Source of the DNA: Acidiflorens sp963841945
Lineage (GTDB): Bacteria > Acidobacteriota > Terriglobia > Terriglobales > Acidobacteriaceae
DNA: 64,000 bases
Reading direction: 5' to 3'
Assembly: GCA_963841945.1 (NCBI GenBank)
Contig: CAWJFC010000018.1
Location: 1 to 64,000, forward strand
Both the position numbers and the translations under genes were made by a program. The notes beneath the pieces were generated by a model. That model worked only from the letters and a program-made list of their open reading frames with translations, was not told where the DNA came from and did no database searches. Below are positions 15,481-25,469 of this stretch, one piece after another. How positions within the stretch are numbered: the first letter of the stretch is position 1; each line of letters starts with the position of its first letter.

Positions 15481-18077
15481 AATTTCTGCGTTCGAAGCGT
15501 GGGGTTGCTCTGATGGCCGCGCTCCTGCTCGCTCTGTTCCTGTTTCGTCCGGCAATCCACCAACTGCGCGACCGGATTGCGAACTCGATTGGAGCGGCGC
15601 TAGGGCGGCGCGTCGACATCGACGATGTGCATTTTCGCGTTTTGCCCCGTCCGGGATTCGATCTGGAAGGCATTGTGATTTACGACGAGCCGTCGTTTGG
15701 CACGGAGCCGATGATGCGGTCGCAGGATGTTTTTGCCGCTATCCGGCTGCGTTCGCTCTTTCGCGGACGGCTCGAGATCGCCCGACTGAGCGCGACCGAA
15801 CCCAGCATCAACGTCGTGCGCAATAGTCAGGGTCAGTGGAACCTCGCCCGGCTGATCGAGCGCAACGCTCAGATTCCGGCCGCTCCCACCCTGAAGGCGT
15901 CTTCCGAAAGGCGTCCGGGATTCCCCTATCTCGAAGCGACAGGAGCGCGGATCAACTTCAAAATCGGGCCGGAGAAAAAGTCTTATGCTCTGATCGACGC
16001 CGACGTGGCGCTGTGGCAGGATTCCGAAAATTCCTGGGGCGCGCGCATGAAGGCGCAACCGATGCGCACGGATTTCAACCTGACCGACACCGGCCGGATG
16101 CTCATTGACGCCAATTGGCAACGCTCGCGCAACCTGCGGCTGACCCCCGTGCGCGTCGCCATCGCGTGGGAGAACGGGCAGCTTGGTCAGATCACGCAGT
16201 TGCTAAGCGGACGGGATCGGGGATTTCGTGGAGCGGTTGAGTTGACCGCAAATTTATCCGGTACTCCGCAGGACCTGAAGATCGATAGCCGCGCAGTCGT
16301 CAATGGCTTCCGGCGTTATGACATCGTGGACAACCGCATCCTCAACCTGGCGACAGGTTGCACGGGGCGATACAGCGTCGGTACGGGATCTTTCAGCGAT
16401 CTTTCGTGCGACTCGCTGATTGATGGCGGATTGTTGCGGCTGACGGGGAGGATCGGTCTGACGAGTTCTGTGCCAAGGACGAAGGCCGGTGCGCGGGCTC
16501 CAGACGATCGCCATGACGACGATTGGGCGTACGACCTGACGTTGACTGCCAAGAAGGTCCCTCTTTCCTCGGGGATGGCGCTGCTGCACCAGGCCAAGCA
16601 ACAGTTGCCCGCGGATCTGACGGCAAGCGGCGAGATCGAGAGCGTGATTCGGGCAGCGCGCGAAGGCGCTGAAACCGAGTTCACGGGAAGCGGGACCGCG
16701 ACTGATGTTCGCTTCATTTTCAACGCCGGAAGAGATGTGCTCGCGCTGGGCAATGTCCCGCTGAGTTTGATCGGCGGCCCCGGAACCGCCGGCGCGAAAA
16801 AGATAATGCGCGCGAAAGTGCGCGAACCGGAAGGCGCGGGAAGTGACCAGGGTCCAACCGAGCCACACCTGCGTGTCGGACCCGCTTCCTTGCAGATCAA
16901 TACGGCTCCTCCTGTGGGTGTGGGAGGCTGGGTTTCGGCGAGCGGCTATCGATTTTTTCTGCGCGGTGACCTTGCGCTCAAGAACCTCTTTCGGGTGGAG
17001 ACGGCGCTCGGATTGCCGTCAGTCCGTCCAGCGGCCGAGGGCGACGTGAAACTCGATGTGGCCGTTTCTGGAAATTGGCGCGGCCTTGCGCAACCCAACG
17101 CGCTCGGAACTGCTCAGCTTCGCAATGTGCGGGCGGAAACTCATGGTCTGAATACGCCGATCGAAATCTCCTCGGCTGCGGTTGTGCTAACCCCGGATGC
17201 CTTTTCCATGAACAAAGTGCAGGCCCAAACAGGAGATACGCACTGGACCGGGTCCGTCTCGGCTCCGCGCCATTGTGCGCCCGCCTGTGTATTCCAGTTC
17301 GACCTCACCGCGGATCGGATCTCGGCGGGTGTTCTCGGTCGCTGGTTCACTCTCCAGCCCGCCAAACGTCCTTGGTATCGCCTGCTGAACTCTGCGGACG
17401 CGCCCGGCCGCTCGCCGCTACTCGCGCTTCGCGCCCACGGCAATTTGCGCGTCGGACGACTGGAGCTGAAAAAAGTCATTGCTACCGGGGTCGCCACCCA
17501 ACTGAAGGTCGATCAAGGGAAGGTTGAGATGACGCGCCTGACCGCAGCGGTCTTGCAAGGTACACACCAGGGTGACTGGACGGTCGATACGTCAACTTCG
17601 CCGCCGCAATATCGCGGCAGTGGAACGCTGAGTAACATTTCCTTGAGCCAGGTCGCCGCGCTGATGAATGACTCCTGGATCGCGGGCAGCGCTGACGGCA
17701 GCCTTGAGTTCGAAACCTCGGGCGAGAATTTTGCAGAACTCAATGCGAATGCGAATGGCAAATTGCGGTTTACGATGCGGGACGGAACCCTGACGCATAT
17801 TCAGTTTCCGGATGCGCGCGGCCCTTTCTCTGTGCATCGTTTCACTGGAACGATCGAGGATAGAAAAGGAACATGGGAGCTTTCCGAGGGCCATCTGCAA
17901 TCCCGTGATGGTCTTTATATGGTGAGCGGAACTGCCGAACCGGAGGACGCTCTTCACTTCGTTCTCAGGCGAAGCGATGAGCAGTCCTGGAACCTGACGG
18001 GCACACTCGCCAAGCCCCACCTAATACCGGTGAATCAGGAAATCAGCCGCAAAGTTCCGAGCGACGCCAAGCCATAG
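15477..18077 (+). CDS. AsmA family protein
   Basis: An 866-residue protein anchored by one N-terminal hydrophobic segment (about 8-24) with a long periplasmic body. The N-terminal part matches the AsmA pattern: GRRVDIDDVHFRVLPRPGFDLEG, then SLFRGRLEIARLSATEPSI. The C-terminal part (about 640-850) has the AsmA_2-type beta-rich repeats, with FETSGENFAELNANANGKL. AsmA-like proteins are long beta-groove proteins linked to lipid transport and outer-membrane homeostasis. GTG 15477 overlaps the last signal peptidase stop, so it is co-expressed with that cluster. The gene is complete. Confidence 0.88.
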   Translation: MKFLRSKRGVALMAALLLALFLFRPAIHQLRDRIANSIGAALGRRVDIDDVHFRVLPRPGFDLEGIVIYDEPSFGTEPMMRSQDVFAAIRLRSLFRGRLEIARLSATEPSINVVRNSQGQWNLARLIERNAQIPAAPTLKASSERRPGFPYLEATGARINFKIGPEKKSYALIDADVALWQDSENSWGARMKAQPMRTDFNLTDTGRMLIDANWQRSRNLRLTPVRVAIAWENGQLGQITQLLSGRDRGFRGAVELTANLSGTPQDLKIDSRAVVNGFRRYDIVDNRILNLATGCTGRYSVGTGSFSDLSCDSLIDGGLLRLTGRIGLTSSVPRTKAGARAPDDRHDDDWAYDLTLTAKKVPLSSGMALLHQAKQQLPADLTASGEIESVIRAAREGAETEFTGSGTATDVRFIFNAGRDVLALGNVPLSLIGGPGTAGAKKIMRAKVREPEGAGSDQGPTEPHLRVGPASLQINTAPPVGVGGWVSASGYRFFLRGDLALKNLFRVETALGLPSVRPAAEGDVKLDVAVSGNWRGLAQPNALGTAQLRNVRAETHGLNTPIEISSAAVVLTPDAFSMNKVQAQTGDTHWTGSVSAPRHCAPACVFQFDLTADRISAGVLGRWFTLQPAKRPWYRLLNSADAPGRSPLLALRAHGNLRVGRLELKKVIATGVATQLKVDQGKVEMTRLTAAVLQGTHQGDWTVDTSTSPPQYRGSGTLSNISLSQVAALMNDSWIAGSADGSLEFETSGENFAELNANANGKLRFTMRDGTLTHIQFPDARGPFSVHRFTGTIEDRKGTWELSEGHLQSRDGLYMVSGTAEPEDALHFVLRRSDEQSWNLTGTLAKPHLIPVNQEISRKVPSDAKP

Positions 18078-18104
18078 TGCCGCCTCGCTGTCTTCCTTCC
18101 GGAT

Positions 18105-18929
18105 TTACTCCGGGTCGAAAGGCTTCGGCGGAAGCAGAAGTTGAATGCCGAAGTAACCTACGAAAAAGGGCTGGTTGCTGCGCGCTGGTTCGAAGCCCCG
18201 TCCCGCCATGAAGAGCAGGATCACAGGCGGATGCAGTTTGTAGCGCCCGCCGATATCGAACGTAGGTTGCGCGTAAGACGGATGCCAGGTTCCGGTGGCA
18301 TAGAACTCCGAATCGAGTTCGAATTTCTTGGTGAACTCGTGCCCGATCACAACTCCCGTTAACCAGCCGTTGGGGCCTCGATTCACCACCTGGTAGCCCG
18401 CTTCCATATCAAAATCGATCGGACCCAACTTCTTCGTAAACTCGACCGGAAGAAGCAAGCTGTCTCCGGGCGGAGTGATATCGCGCCGGACGGAATGGTT
18501 CGGATTGTTGATCGAGGCCTGCGGAAAGATGGAAATTGCCGTGCCCTCTTCTCCTGTGTCGTAGAAGCGCCATTTCACCCCGAGTTGATCCTGCTCCAAT
18601 CCGTATTTCACAGTTTGCCCCGGGTCATGAACGCGCAGCCACGCGGTTTCCAGTGTGAGTTGCACGCGGTCTCCCGCTCCAAAATTGATATCGACGTCAG
18701 GGGTGTGTGAAACCGACTGGCCCGGGAAAAGAAACGGCATGTAGCCGAAGTTGATCTCCCATTGTTTGTTGCCGGGAGTTCCGGGATCGTTGGTGTAGTA
18801 GGGCGGACCGCCTTGAGCCCACACGGTCGCTGCGGCGCTGAGAAGGAAGCAGGAAAAAAGAATTCCGTGAAAGGCGGTCCGGAAAAAACCGGGCTCGGGA
18901 GGCTTGGATTCAGATCTTTCGGTCAGCAT
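18105..18929 (-). CDS. Outer-membrane beta-barrel protein, transporter-like
   Basis: A 274-residue secreted protein. A long n-region (1-20) leads into a hydrophobic signal core (ILFSCFLLSAAATVWA, cleavage before QGG). The mature part alternates polar and aromatic strands (QWEINFGYMPF, VQLTLETAWLRV, FDMEAGYQVV, FFVGYFGIQLLLP at the end), as in small barrels annotated as MetA-pathway phenol-like or transporter proteins in Acidobacteria. It converges with the AsmA-like gene, the two stops being 27 bp apart. The substrate is unknown. Confidence 0.8.
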   Translation of the reverse strand: MLTERSESKPPEPGFFRTAFHGILFSCFLLSAAATVWAQGGPPYYTNDPGTPGNKQWEINFGYMPFLFPGQSVSHTPDVDINFGAGDRVQLTLETAWLRVHDPGQTVKYGLEQDQLGVKWRFYDTGEEGTAISIFPQASINNPNHSVRRDITPPGDSLLLPVEFTKKLGPIDFDMEAGYQVVNRGPNGWLTGVVIGHEFTKKFELDSEFYATGTWHPSYAQPTFDIGGRYKLHPPVILLFMAGRGFEPARSNQPFFVGYFGIQLLLPPKPFDPE

Positions 18930-19026
18930 GAATCGCGATTGGTCACTAAATGTCGGGAAAAAATACGCTATCTTCCAGCTCCAATGCAGACCTTAGGATT
19001 TTACATCGCACACGGGAGCAGCCATG

Positions 19027-20388
19027 TTAATCGTCGGCGGTCGCCATAGAATTGGCCGCATTGTCGTGTGTATTGCGCACAGGATGCCCAGCCATCGTAC
19101 CGATGAGGAGCCAGATTCCGAGCGCGAGCCACTCCCAGTTGGTGAAATGTCCGGGCACGAACGGCAGAAACTTCATTAGGAGCATAGCCAGCCCGACCAG
19201 CGCGCCGAGCAGGGTAATCAGGTAGTCGCGCTTTCGCGGATTAGTTTTCAGAAAAGCCGCGCAGACTGCGAACCATCCAGTCGCGGAAGCGACCGATCCA
19301 ACTTCCGAGATCGGCACGAGAATAGCGGTGCCCAGGAACATGCAGAGCGCCGTGGCAACGCCCGTTACAACAACAGCCGTCGAAGGGGTTTGATTCTGCG
19401 GGTGCACGGCCGCGAGGCCCTGCTTCAGCAATCCGCGGCGAGCCATCGCGAAAAGCAAACGGCTGGCGGCCACAAAATTCCCGTTGAACACTTTGAACAG
19501 CGACAATAAAGCGGCGCTCAGGATAATACTTACGATCCAGCGCGCGCCCACCGCATGTTCGAAAGCGACCGCGGTCATGAATGGCGCATCTGTGAGTTCC
19601 CGCCACGGCGCAATGAAAGCAACGGCCGCAATTACGATAACGTAGAAAAGAAATCCAACGACGATCGCGCTGAAAATAACGCGCGAAAACCCGCGCGCGC
19701 GGAAGCCGGTGTGCGCCTCCTCGGCAGCTTTGGTTACGGACTCGAAGCCGGTCATGAAGTAGGGAACGATCTGCAGCACGAGCAGAATGGAAATGAGCGG
19801 AGCATGAGTGAACAAGGGCGGAAAATTGGCGAGCGATCCATGGGCGACGCCGGCGCTGACAAAAATGACGAAGAGAGCCAGGGTGCCGAAGGTGGTCCAG
19901 TTCTGAAATGTCGCGCTCAGGCGAATGCCGCGATAGTTGACGATCGTGACGAGCGCGGTCAGACCGAGGCCGATCACGAGATGCGGCAGATACACCGGCT
20001 TGCCTGCCACCGAATACAAGGGAATTCTGTTGAGTGCCGGGAAGATGTATCCCGCGAGCCGGCCCACAGCAACCGCCTCCCAGGGACAGACAATGAAATA
20101 GGCGAGCATCATCATCCAGCCCGTATAGAAACTGACCGGGCGCGCGAAAACTTTGCCCGTGTATGCGACTTCGCCGGCGGCGTCGGGCATCATCATGACC
20201 CATTGGCCATAGACAAAACCGATTGGGAGAAGAAGAACGCCGCCAATGGCAAAGCCGAGAATTCCGCCCAGCGACCCGCCGCGCAGAAGCCAATCGTCGA
20301 GCACGACGAGCCAGCCAACGCCGACCATCGTCCCCCAGCCGAGCGAAAAATAATCGGTAAGGCGGAGCTTGCGCGCGAGGTGGCTCAT
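19027..20388 (-). CDS. APC-family amino acid permease
   Basis: A 453-residue polytopic transporter with about 12 hydrophobic helices. The N-terminus shows the APC signature of an unwound first helix (YFSLGWGTMVGVGWLVV), and the segment AADEAG-like in other members appears here as MPDAAGEVAYTGKVF. These proteins import amino acids or amines by proton or sodium symport or exchange; the substrate cannot be read from sequence. I chose ATG 20388 over TTG 20406 because the conserved part begins right after it. No transporter partner gene is adjacent; the STAS gene lies 222 bp upstream on the same strand. Confidence 0.9.
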   Translation of the reverse strand: MSHLARKLRLTDYFSLGWGTMVGVGWLVVLDDWLLRGGSLGGILGFAIGGVLLLPIGFVYGQWVMMMPDAAGEVAYTGKVFARPVSFYTGWMMMLAYFIVCPWEAVAVGRLAGYIFPALNRIPLYSVAGKPVYLPHLVIGLGLTALVTIVNYRGIRLSATFQNWTTFGTLALFVIFVSAGVAHGSLANFPPLFTHAPLISILLVLQIVPYFMTGFESVTKAAEEAHTGFRARGFSRVIFSAIVVGFLFYVIVIAAVAFIAPWRELTDAPFMTAVAFEHAVGARWIVSIILSAALLSLFKVFNGNFVAASRLLFAMARRGLLKQGLAAVHPQNQTPSTAVVVTGVATALCMFLGTAILVPISEVGSVASATGWFAVCAAFLKTNPRKRDYLITLLGALVGLAMLLMKFLPFVPGHFTNWEWLALGIWLLIGTMAGHPVRNTHDNAANSMATADD

Positions 20389-20610
20389 CGCCAGCAGGCT
20401 CGGCAAGCGCTCATGGCGAATCGAACGCAGGGGCGGACGCGGAAGGATCCCTTACCAAATGGTGTGGGATGGTGATGCAAGAATGAGAGGAAAGAATGAG
20501 CAGCGACTCGTGAGACTGTGGCGGGGACGATCGAGGTCGGCGGCCGCTTCCAGCAGATTCGTCTCATGGGCGCGAATTATAAAGCATCGCGCCCATTAGA
20601 CCGATTAGCC

Positions 20611-21018
20611 TCAGGCGACCGCAAACCGCGGCGAACAACTGGGCCGCAGTATGTGGAGCGCCTCTTTCAGCGATGAAATCTCGAACACCAAGTTCAGCTT
20701 GGTCGCTTCCAGAACGCGCCGGAAGAACATGGGCGGATTCACCAGCTTCAGACGCGTCGAATTCTGCATCGCCCAGCGCCGCACCAGCAGCAACGTGCCC
20801 AATCCACCCGCATCCAGTTGCTGAACATCCGAAAGGTCCAGGATCAGCACCCGCAGATGACCAAGTTGCTCAACCCGCCGGCGAAACGCATCCAGGGCTG
20901 CTCCGCGCACCATGCGGCCGAGGCAGCGCACCACGGCGACATCCTGTAAGTGTTCGACTTCGAATTGGAGTTCCATATGCTTTGCTTCCAGAGCTTTTGT
21001 TTCCGTACTCATGATCAT
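20611..21018 (-). CDS. STAS-domain protein (anti-sigma antagonist-like)
   Basis: A 135-residue single STAS domain. The family's central strand-loop-helix is clear: VLILDLSDVQQLDAGGLGTLLLV. In SpoIIAA-type antagonists a Ser at this loop (DSSGLG) is phosphorylated; here the motif is LDAGGLG, so both candidate serines are missing and phosphorylation control is unlikely. It may act as a constitutive binder or a non-partner-switch STAS protein. No anti-sigma kinase (RsbW-like) gene is adjacent. It lies downstream of a sigma-54 activator gene on the same strand, with a 259-bp gap. Confidence 0.88.
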   Translation of the reverse strand: MIMSTETKALEAKHMELQFEVEHLQDVAVVRCLGRMVRGAALDAFRRRVEQLGHLRVLILDLSDVQQLDAGGLGTLLLVRRWAMQNSTRLKLVNPPMFFRRVLEATKLNLVFEISSLKEALHILRPSCSPRFAVA

Positions 21019-21277
21019 ACGAACCAGCCTTGGGAAAAGTTCCCGGTTATCAACACGTTGTAGTTGTTTCGTCCCACAGTGTGCTCTTATGGAGTATAGA
21101 CGCCCCGCGCCCTCAAAGGTTACCGCCTGGAAGTAAAGGGATTGTCACAATCTCGAACGCCAGCTTGTGGAAAACCCTTGAAATCAGGCAGTTGGGTAGT
21201 TAAACCCGCCGCCGCTCTCGTCTCGTGGGCACAAGATACTATTCGGCGATTGAGTGAGAAGCTTGAGGGTTTTTAAT

Positions 21278-23090
21278 TCAGGAAGGAATTTCCCAGCCTT
21301 CGTTTTTCATCTTCAGATTGGTCCACCGCTGAAGATGCTGGAAGAGTTCGGGCTCGATCACAACAAAGCGAAGTCCCGCTCTGCCGCCAACGTCCGCCCA
21401 TACGAGCCGCCCTTTGGCGTGCATAACGGTGTCGCTCTCCGGCAGCAGGAAGCCAACGTCCAGAACACCCGCAAAACCGACCGGATCGTTGACCTGATCG
21501 AGCCCCATGCCGCCCGTGCTCAAATTGATTGCCTGGGCCTGCGTCTCCTTGCCGTTCGCATTTCGCAGCGTGACCGGCAGGTTGACTTTCGCGCGGAAAA
21601 ATTTCTGCTGCTCCTGGCTGATGATACCAAGCGGAGACGAGCCTTCGCCGACACTCGCTTCGATGCCGTATTCGCGCAGCTTGCGGCTCAAGGTGCGGCG
21701 CGAAATACCGAGCTGCTCGGCAGCTTGGGTGCGGTGTCCGCCAGTCTGCTCGAGGGCTTGGATGATCATCTGCTCTTCCATGTTCTCGAGATTGCCCTGC
21801 GGCAATGACCGCCGAACGGGAGCAGCCGGCGCGGCGCCTTCCTGATGCAACTCGGTTTTGACTTCCATAGCGCCGATCTCCTGATCCGGAGACGCCATCG
21901 CCAGTTTTGCAACCGAGTTACGAAGCTCGCGAATGTTACCCGGCCAGGAGTACGCCTCCAGGGCAGAAATCGCATCCGTAGAAAAAACCTTTTCAGGCGC
22001 CTTCAAAGAAAGAAAATATTGCGCCAACGCGACGATATCTTCCGGGCCGCTCACGCAACGGTGGCACGCGCAATTGGAACTGACTCAAACGGTGGAATAG
22101 GTCTTTGCGGAACCGTCCTTCCTTCACAGCCAGTTCCAGATCCTGATTGGTGGCGGCGACGACGCGCACGTCCACGATAATCTTGCGATGCCCTCCCAGC
22201 CGGTAGTAGGGTGCGCCATCCAGAACGCGCAGCAACTTCACCTGAATCTGCGGCTGGAGTTCGCCGATTTCGTCCAGGAAGATCGTGCTCTGGTCGGCTA
22301 GTTCGAACAAGCCAGGTTTCGAGGAGTCCGCGCCGCTAAATGCGCCTTTCTCGTAGCCGAATAATTCGCTCTCGACCAGGTGCTCCGGCAAAGCAGCACA
22401 GTTAATATCGATCAGCGGCTTCTTGTGCCGGTACGATGATTCGTGAATCGTGCGCGCGACCAGTTCCTTGCCGGTTCCAGTTTCTCCAACCACCAGTACG
22501 GTTTCAGTATGGCCGGCCACGCGATCAACCATGCCCATGAATCGATGCATCACCGGACTGGCAATCAGGAACTCGGTGCCCTCGATGACGCGCCGATCCG
22601 TCTTCGTCGGTGTCTCTGTGCGCGACGGATTGCGGGACTCAATCTGTGATTTGCCATCGGCAAATTCGGAGGCAACCGCCACCATCCCCGTCGGTGTGGA
22701 AGACGCGTCTCGCAGAAGAGAGACGCAAAGATGCACCGAATATTCTTCGCCTCGCTTAGTGCGGCCGTGCAGGGTCGCTTCGCAACGGCCTCTTTCGCGG
22801 ACGGTCGGGATTACCAGTTTGTGGATGACGGATTGATCGTCGGTAGAAAACAGACTTTCCAGCTTCGTCCCAACCAGGCTGTCCGGTCCGTAGCCGTAGT
22901 GGCTCAGACCCATGTTGCAACCGGTGATTAGGCCATCGAGGCTGGTAATGAGGACTGCGTCTTTGACTTGGTCCGCAACTCGAGAGGTAGGTCCATCTCC
23001 GGCAGTAGTCTGCGGAGCGCTCTGTCCGCTGGCAGAGAGCTTGCTGGTCTTGTCCATGAGGGAAGACACGTCGAAGTTGAAACTCCTCAA
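21278..23090 (-). pseudogene. Sigma-54-dependent activator with PAS, AAA+, Fis HTH and PilZ domains, split by one base
   Basis: Two frames join into one activator. The first (23090-21993) has a PAS domain (about 40-150) and the sigma-54 AAA+ module: Walker A GETGTGKE, the sigma-54 contact loop GAFSGA (usually GAFTGA), and FLDEIGEL. It runs out of frame after RVPPLRERP. The second frame (from about 22045 to 21278) resumes EDIVALAQYFLS, then the C-terminal AAA+ lid (SWPGNIRELRN), a Fis-type helix-turn-helix (GGHRTQAAEQLGISRRTLSR) and a PilZ domain (FFRAKVNLPVTLR to GLRFVVIEP). Removing one G from the GGG at 22044-22046 restores a single protein of about 600 residues. It may be a real mutation or a base-calling error. 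PilZ suggests control by c-di-GMP. The start is TTG 23090 or ATG 23057. Confidence 0.85.
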
Positions 23091-23427
23091 TCCTGACTCC
23101 AGGTTAACTGGCTGGCATCCACGGCCAGCGCTCGGATGAAATCACTTTATCTATCGAGATACCTGCCTGTCGCGACAGCTTGACGACCGCGCCCAGTGAC
23201 TTAGGCTCGACTTAATGCTGACACAGGCCTTTGCCGCCGAAAACCGTTCGGCATCCGGCGGTCACACCAAAGTAACGGGCTGATTGCTGCTGCCAAATTG
23301 TCGCGTGCGCCAAATTGTCCTCGGAAAACGAAGGGACCATTGCCATTCCCGCACTTCGTTTCAGGTACATCGGAAGGGAGGTACTTTGGTGGGATAACTG
23401 CAACCGAGCGATGGTTAGGCATAAACT
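23091..23427. other. Intergenic region between divergent genes
   Basis: This 337-bp stretch separates the sigma-54 activator (minus) from the S8 protease (plus). It holds a direct repeat of GCCAAATTGTC at 23292-23302 and 23309-23319 (17-bp period), which could be regulator half-sites, and a GCCGCCG / CGGCGGT stem near 23232-23261. No gene is supported in it. Confidence 0.5.
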
Positions 23428-25164
23428 ATGAAATCGAAAATTTCTGTTTGTCTTACCCTCCTCATCCTCGCGGGCGTAGCTTCGGCCCGGCAGGACAAGC
23501 TCGCGGGCGAGCTTCAAGGCAACGTAGGAAGTGATCCCGTTAATGTCATCGTTCAATTCAATCAAGTGCCCACCGCGGACGACGAACAAAGGGTTACAAA
23601 TCATCATGGCATTCACTACGGGAGTCTGAGCCTCGTCAATGCGATGCTGGTCACCTTGCCCGCCAATGAAGCGGATCGTCTTTCCGACGAGCCAACGGTC
23701 AAATTCATCTCGCCGGATCGGCAGATCCATGCCCACCTCACCAACACTGCGCCGGCCATCAACGCACCCTACGCCTGGTCGTTGGGTCTTAATGGAGCTG
23801 GAATCGGCGTGGCCGTGATCGACAGTGGCATGGCCTCCAAGAAGAACACGTTGGCCAAGAAATCTGACCTTAACAAGTTTGGGACGGGGGACAGCCGCAT
23901 CGTCTACAGCCAGTCCTGGGTCAATGACGGTCTGGGAAATGTTGATGGCTTCGGCCACGGCACGCATGTTGCCGGCATCATCGCGGGGAACGGATACAAC
24001 TCTGCCGGGTCGGACGATTTTCAGACGCTCAAGGGCATCGCCCCGAACGCCAGTCTGATCGACTTGCGAGTGTTAGATAGCAATGGCGAAGGCGTGGACA
24101 GCAGCGTGATCTCTGCCATCCAGACAGCCATTCAGTTGAAGAGCCAGTACAACATTCAGGTGATCAACTTGTCACTCGGCCGGCCGATTTACGAAAGCTA
24201 CCTGCTCGATCCGCTCTGCCAGGCTGTGGAAGCGGCATATCAGGCGGGCATTGTCGTGGTGGTCTCGGCGGGCAATGATGGCCGCGACAATTCTGCCGGC
24301 ACGAATGGCTACGGCACCATCAGCGCGCCCGGCAATGATCCCTACGTGATCACGGTCGGTGCCATGAAGTCGATGGGCACACCGACTCGCACCGACGACT
24401 TGATCGCTACATACAGTTCGAAAGGGCCCACGGTCATCGATCATATCGCGAAGCCAGACCTCGTCGCGCCCGGAAATCTTGTGTCTTCGTTCATTGGCAA
24501 CCCCAACACCACACTTGAGGTCAACTATCCGCAGAACATCGTACCTCTCAGCTACTATGTGACCGGCGGCTCCTCGGCGCCTTCGCCGTATTTTGTGCTG
24601 AGTGGAACCAGCATGGCGGCGCCAGCGGTGAGTGGCGCTGTCGCGTTGTTGCGCCAGGCTCAGCCTGGCCTGACCCCGGACCAGGTCAAGGCGCGACTGA
24701 TGAAGACGGCCTACAAAAACTTCCCTCAGTACAGCACGTATACCGATCCGACCACGGGCATCACCTACACCGATCAATACGACATTTTTACGATTGGGGC
24801 CGGCTACCTCGACATTCAGGCGGCACTGCAAAGCACGGACGTCAGCAGCGGTCTGGCGAAATCGCCGGTGGTGCAATATGACTCGACCACCCAAAGCGTG
24901 TATTTCGTGAACGACAGCTTCGCGGTATGGGGAGGCAGTTCATCTGCGTGGAGCAGCTTTGCGGTGTGGGGCGGGAACGCATTCGCTACCAGCCAGTTTG
25001 CCGTCTGGGGAGGGTCGAGCGCATGGGCCAGCTTTGCCGTGTGGGGCGGTTCTTCACCGTGGGGAGATAGCACCGACAGCGGGTTCTTTGCCGTTTGGGG
25101 CGGGAGCACGATTGAAAGTAGCGGCACTTCCGTTTCGGAAACCCTGATCAAGGGTGAAAACTAG
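23428..25164 (+). CDS. Secreted subtilisin-like S8 protease with C-terminal FAVWGG repeats
   Basis: A 578-residue secreted serine protease. It has a signal peptide (1-20), an I9-like propeptide (about 30-105), and a complete catalytic triad: Asp132 in VAVIDSGM, His177 in GHGTHVAG and Ser395 in GTSMAAP. The C-terminal 80 residues contain five copies of FAVWGG (at 498, 511, 524, 536 and 554) separated by Ser/Ala-rich spacers. Similar WG-repeat tails are known in S8 proteases of soil Acidobacteria, but no role is established as far as I know; they could be a sorting or surface-binding tail. It has its own promoter region, and no export-system gene is adjacent. Confidence 0.94.
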   Translation: MKSKISVCLTLLILAGVASARQDKLAGELQGNVGSDPVNVIVQFNQVPTADDEQRVTNHHGIHYGSLSLVNAMLVTLPANEADRLSDEPTVKFISPDRQIHAHLTNTAPAINAPYAWSLGLNGAGIGVAVIDSGMASKKNTLAKKSDLNKFGTGDSRIVYSQSWVNDGLGNVDGFGHGTHVAGIIAGNGYNSAGSDDFQTLKGIAPNASLIDLRVLDSNGEGVDSSVISAIQTAIQLKSQYNIQVINLSLGRPIYESYLLDPLCQAVEAAYQAGIVVVVSAGNDGRDNSAGTNGYGTISAPGNDPYVITVGAMKSMGTPTRTDDLIATYSSKGPTVIDHIAKPDLVAPGNLVSSFIGNPNTTLEVNYPQNIVPLSYYVTGGSSAPSPYFVLSGTSMAAPAVSGAVALLRQAQPGLTPDQVKARLMKTAYKNFPQYSTYTDPTTGITYTDQYDIFTIGAGYLDIQAALQSTDVSSGLAKSPVVQYDSTTQSVYFVNDSFAVWGGSSSAWSSFAVWGGNAFATSQFAVWGGSSAWASFAVWGGSSPWGDSTDSGFFAVWGGSTIESSGTSVSETLIKGEN

Positions 25165-25469
25165 GTTATGCGGGATCTAAAACCAGGGAGGAGTGGGCAC
25201 GCAAGATTGGCCAATTACCTCCGTAAGTACCCGCTGCTTTGCCGCTACTTTAACATAATGTACAAGGGATAACTCAGGTTCCGGCATGGAGTTACAGGTT
25301 TGAGAAGTCGGACAAAGATCGGAAAAGATCGGAAAAGATCGGACCAATCTCGTGGGCGGAAAGGTTACTGGATCGCTAAGCGAAGAGCGCGCTATGGAAT
25401 TCAAGCAGACGTGAGGTCAACAGCAGGAGCGTCATCTCAAAGAGCCTGAGCGAAAGGTGCAGCGCAAGG
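25165..25469. other. Intergenic region with a short tandem repeat
   Basis: About 305 bp between the S8 protease and the c-di-GMP gene. It contains three 10-bp units reading (A/C)AAAGATCGG at 25313-25342. A CATAAT hexamer lies near 25253. No gene or tRNA is visible. Confidence 0.5.

Noticed and set aside
19555..20475. 306-codon open frame on the plus strand
   Set aside because: It mirrors the APC permease gene on the minus strand; its charged, low-complexity translation has no fold features.
23222..23280. Possible c-di-GMP-I (GEMM) riboswitch before the S8 protease
   Set aside because: A GAAAACC and a CACACCAAAG-TAACGGG stretch resemble parts of the aptamer, but the conserved GACGCAAAG and the final GGGTTACC-like loop are not present in order. 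An Infernal scan with RF01051 would settle it.
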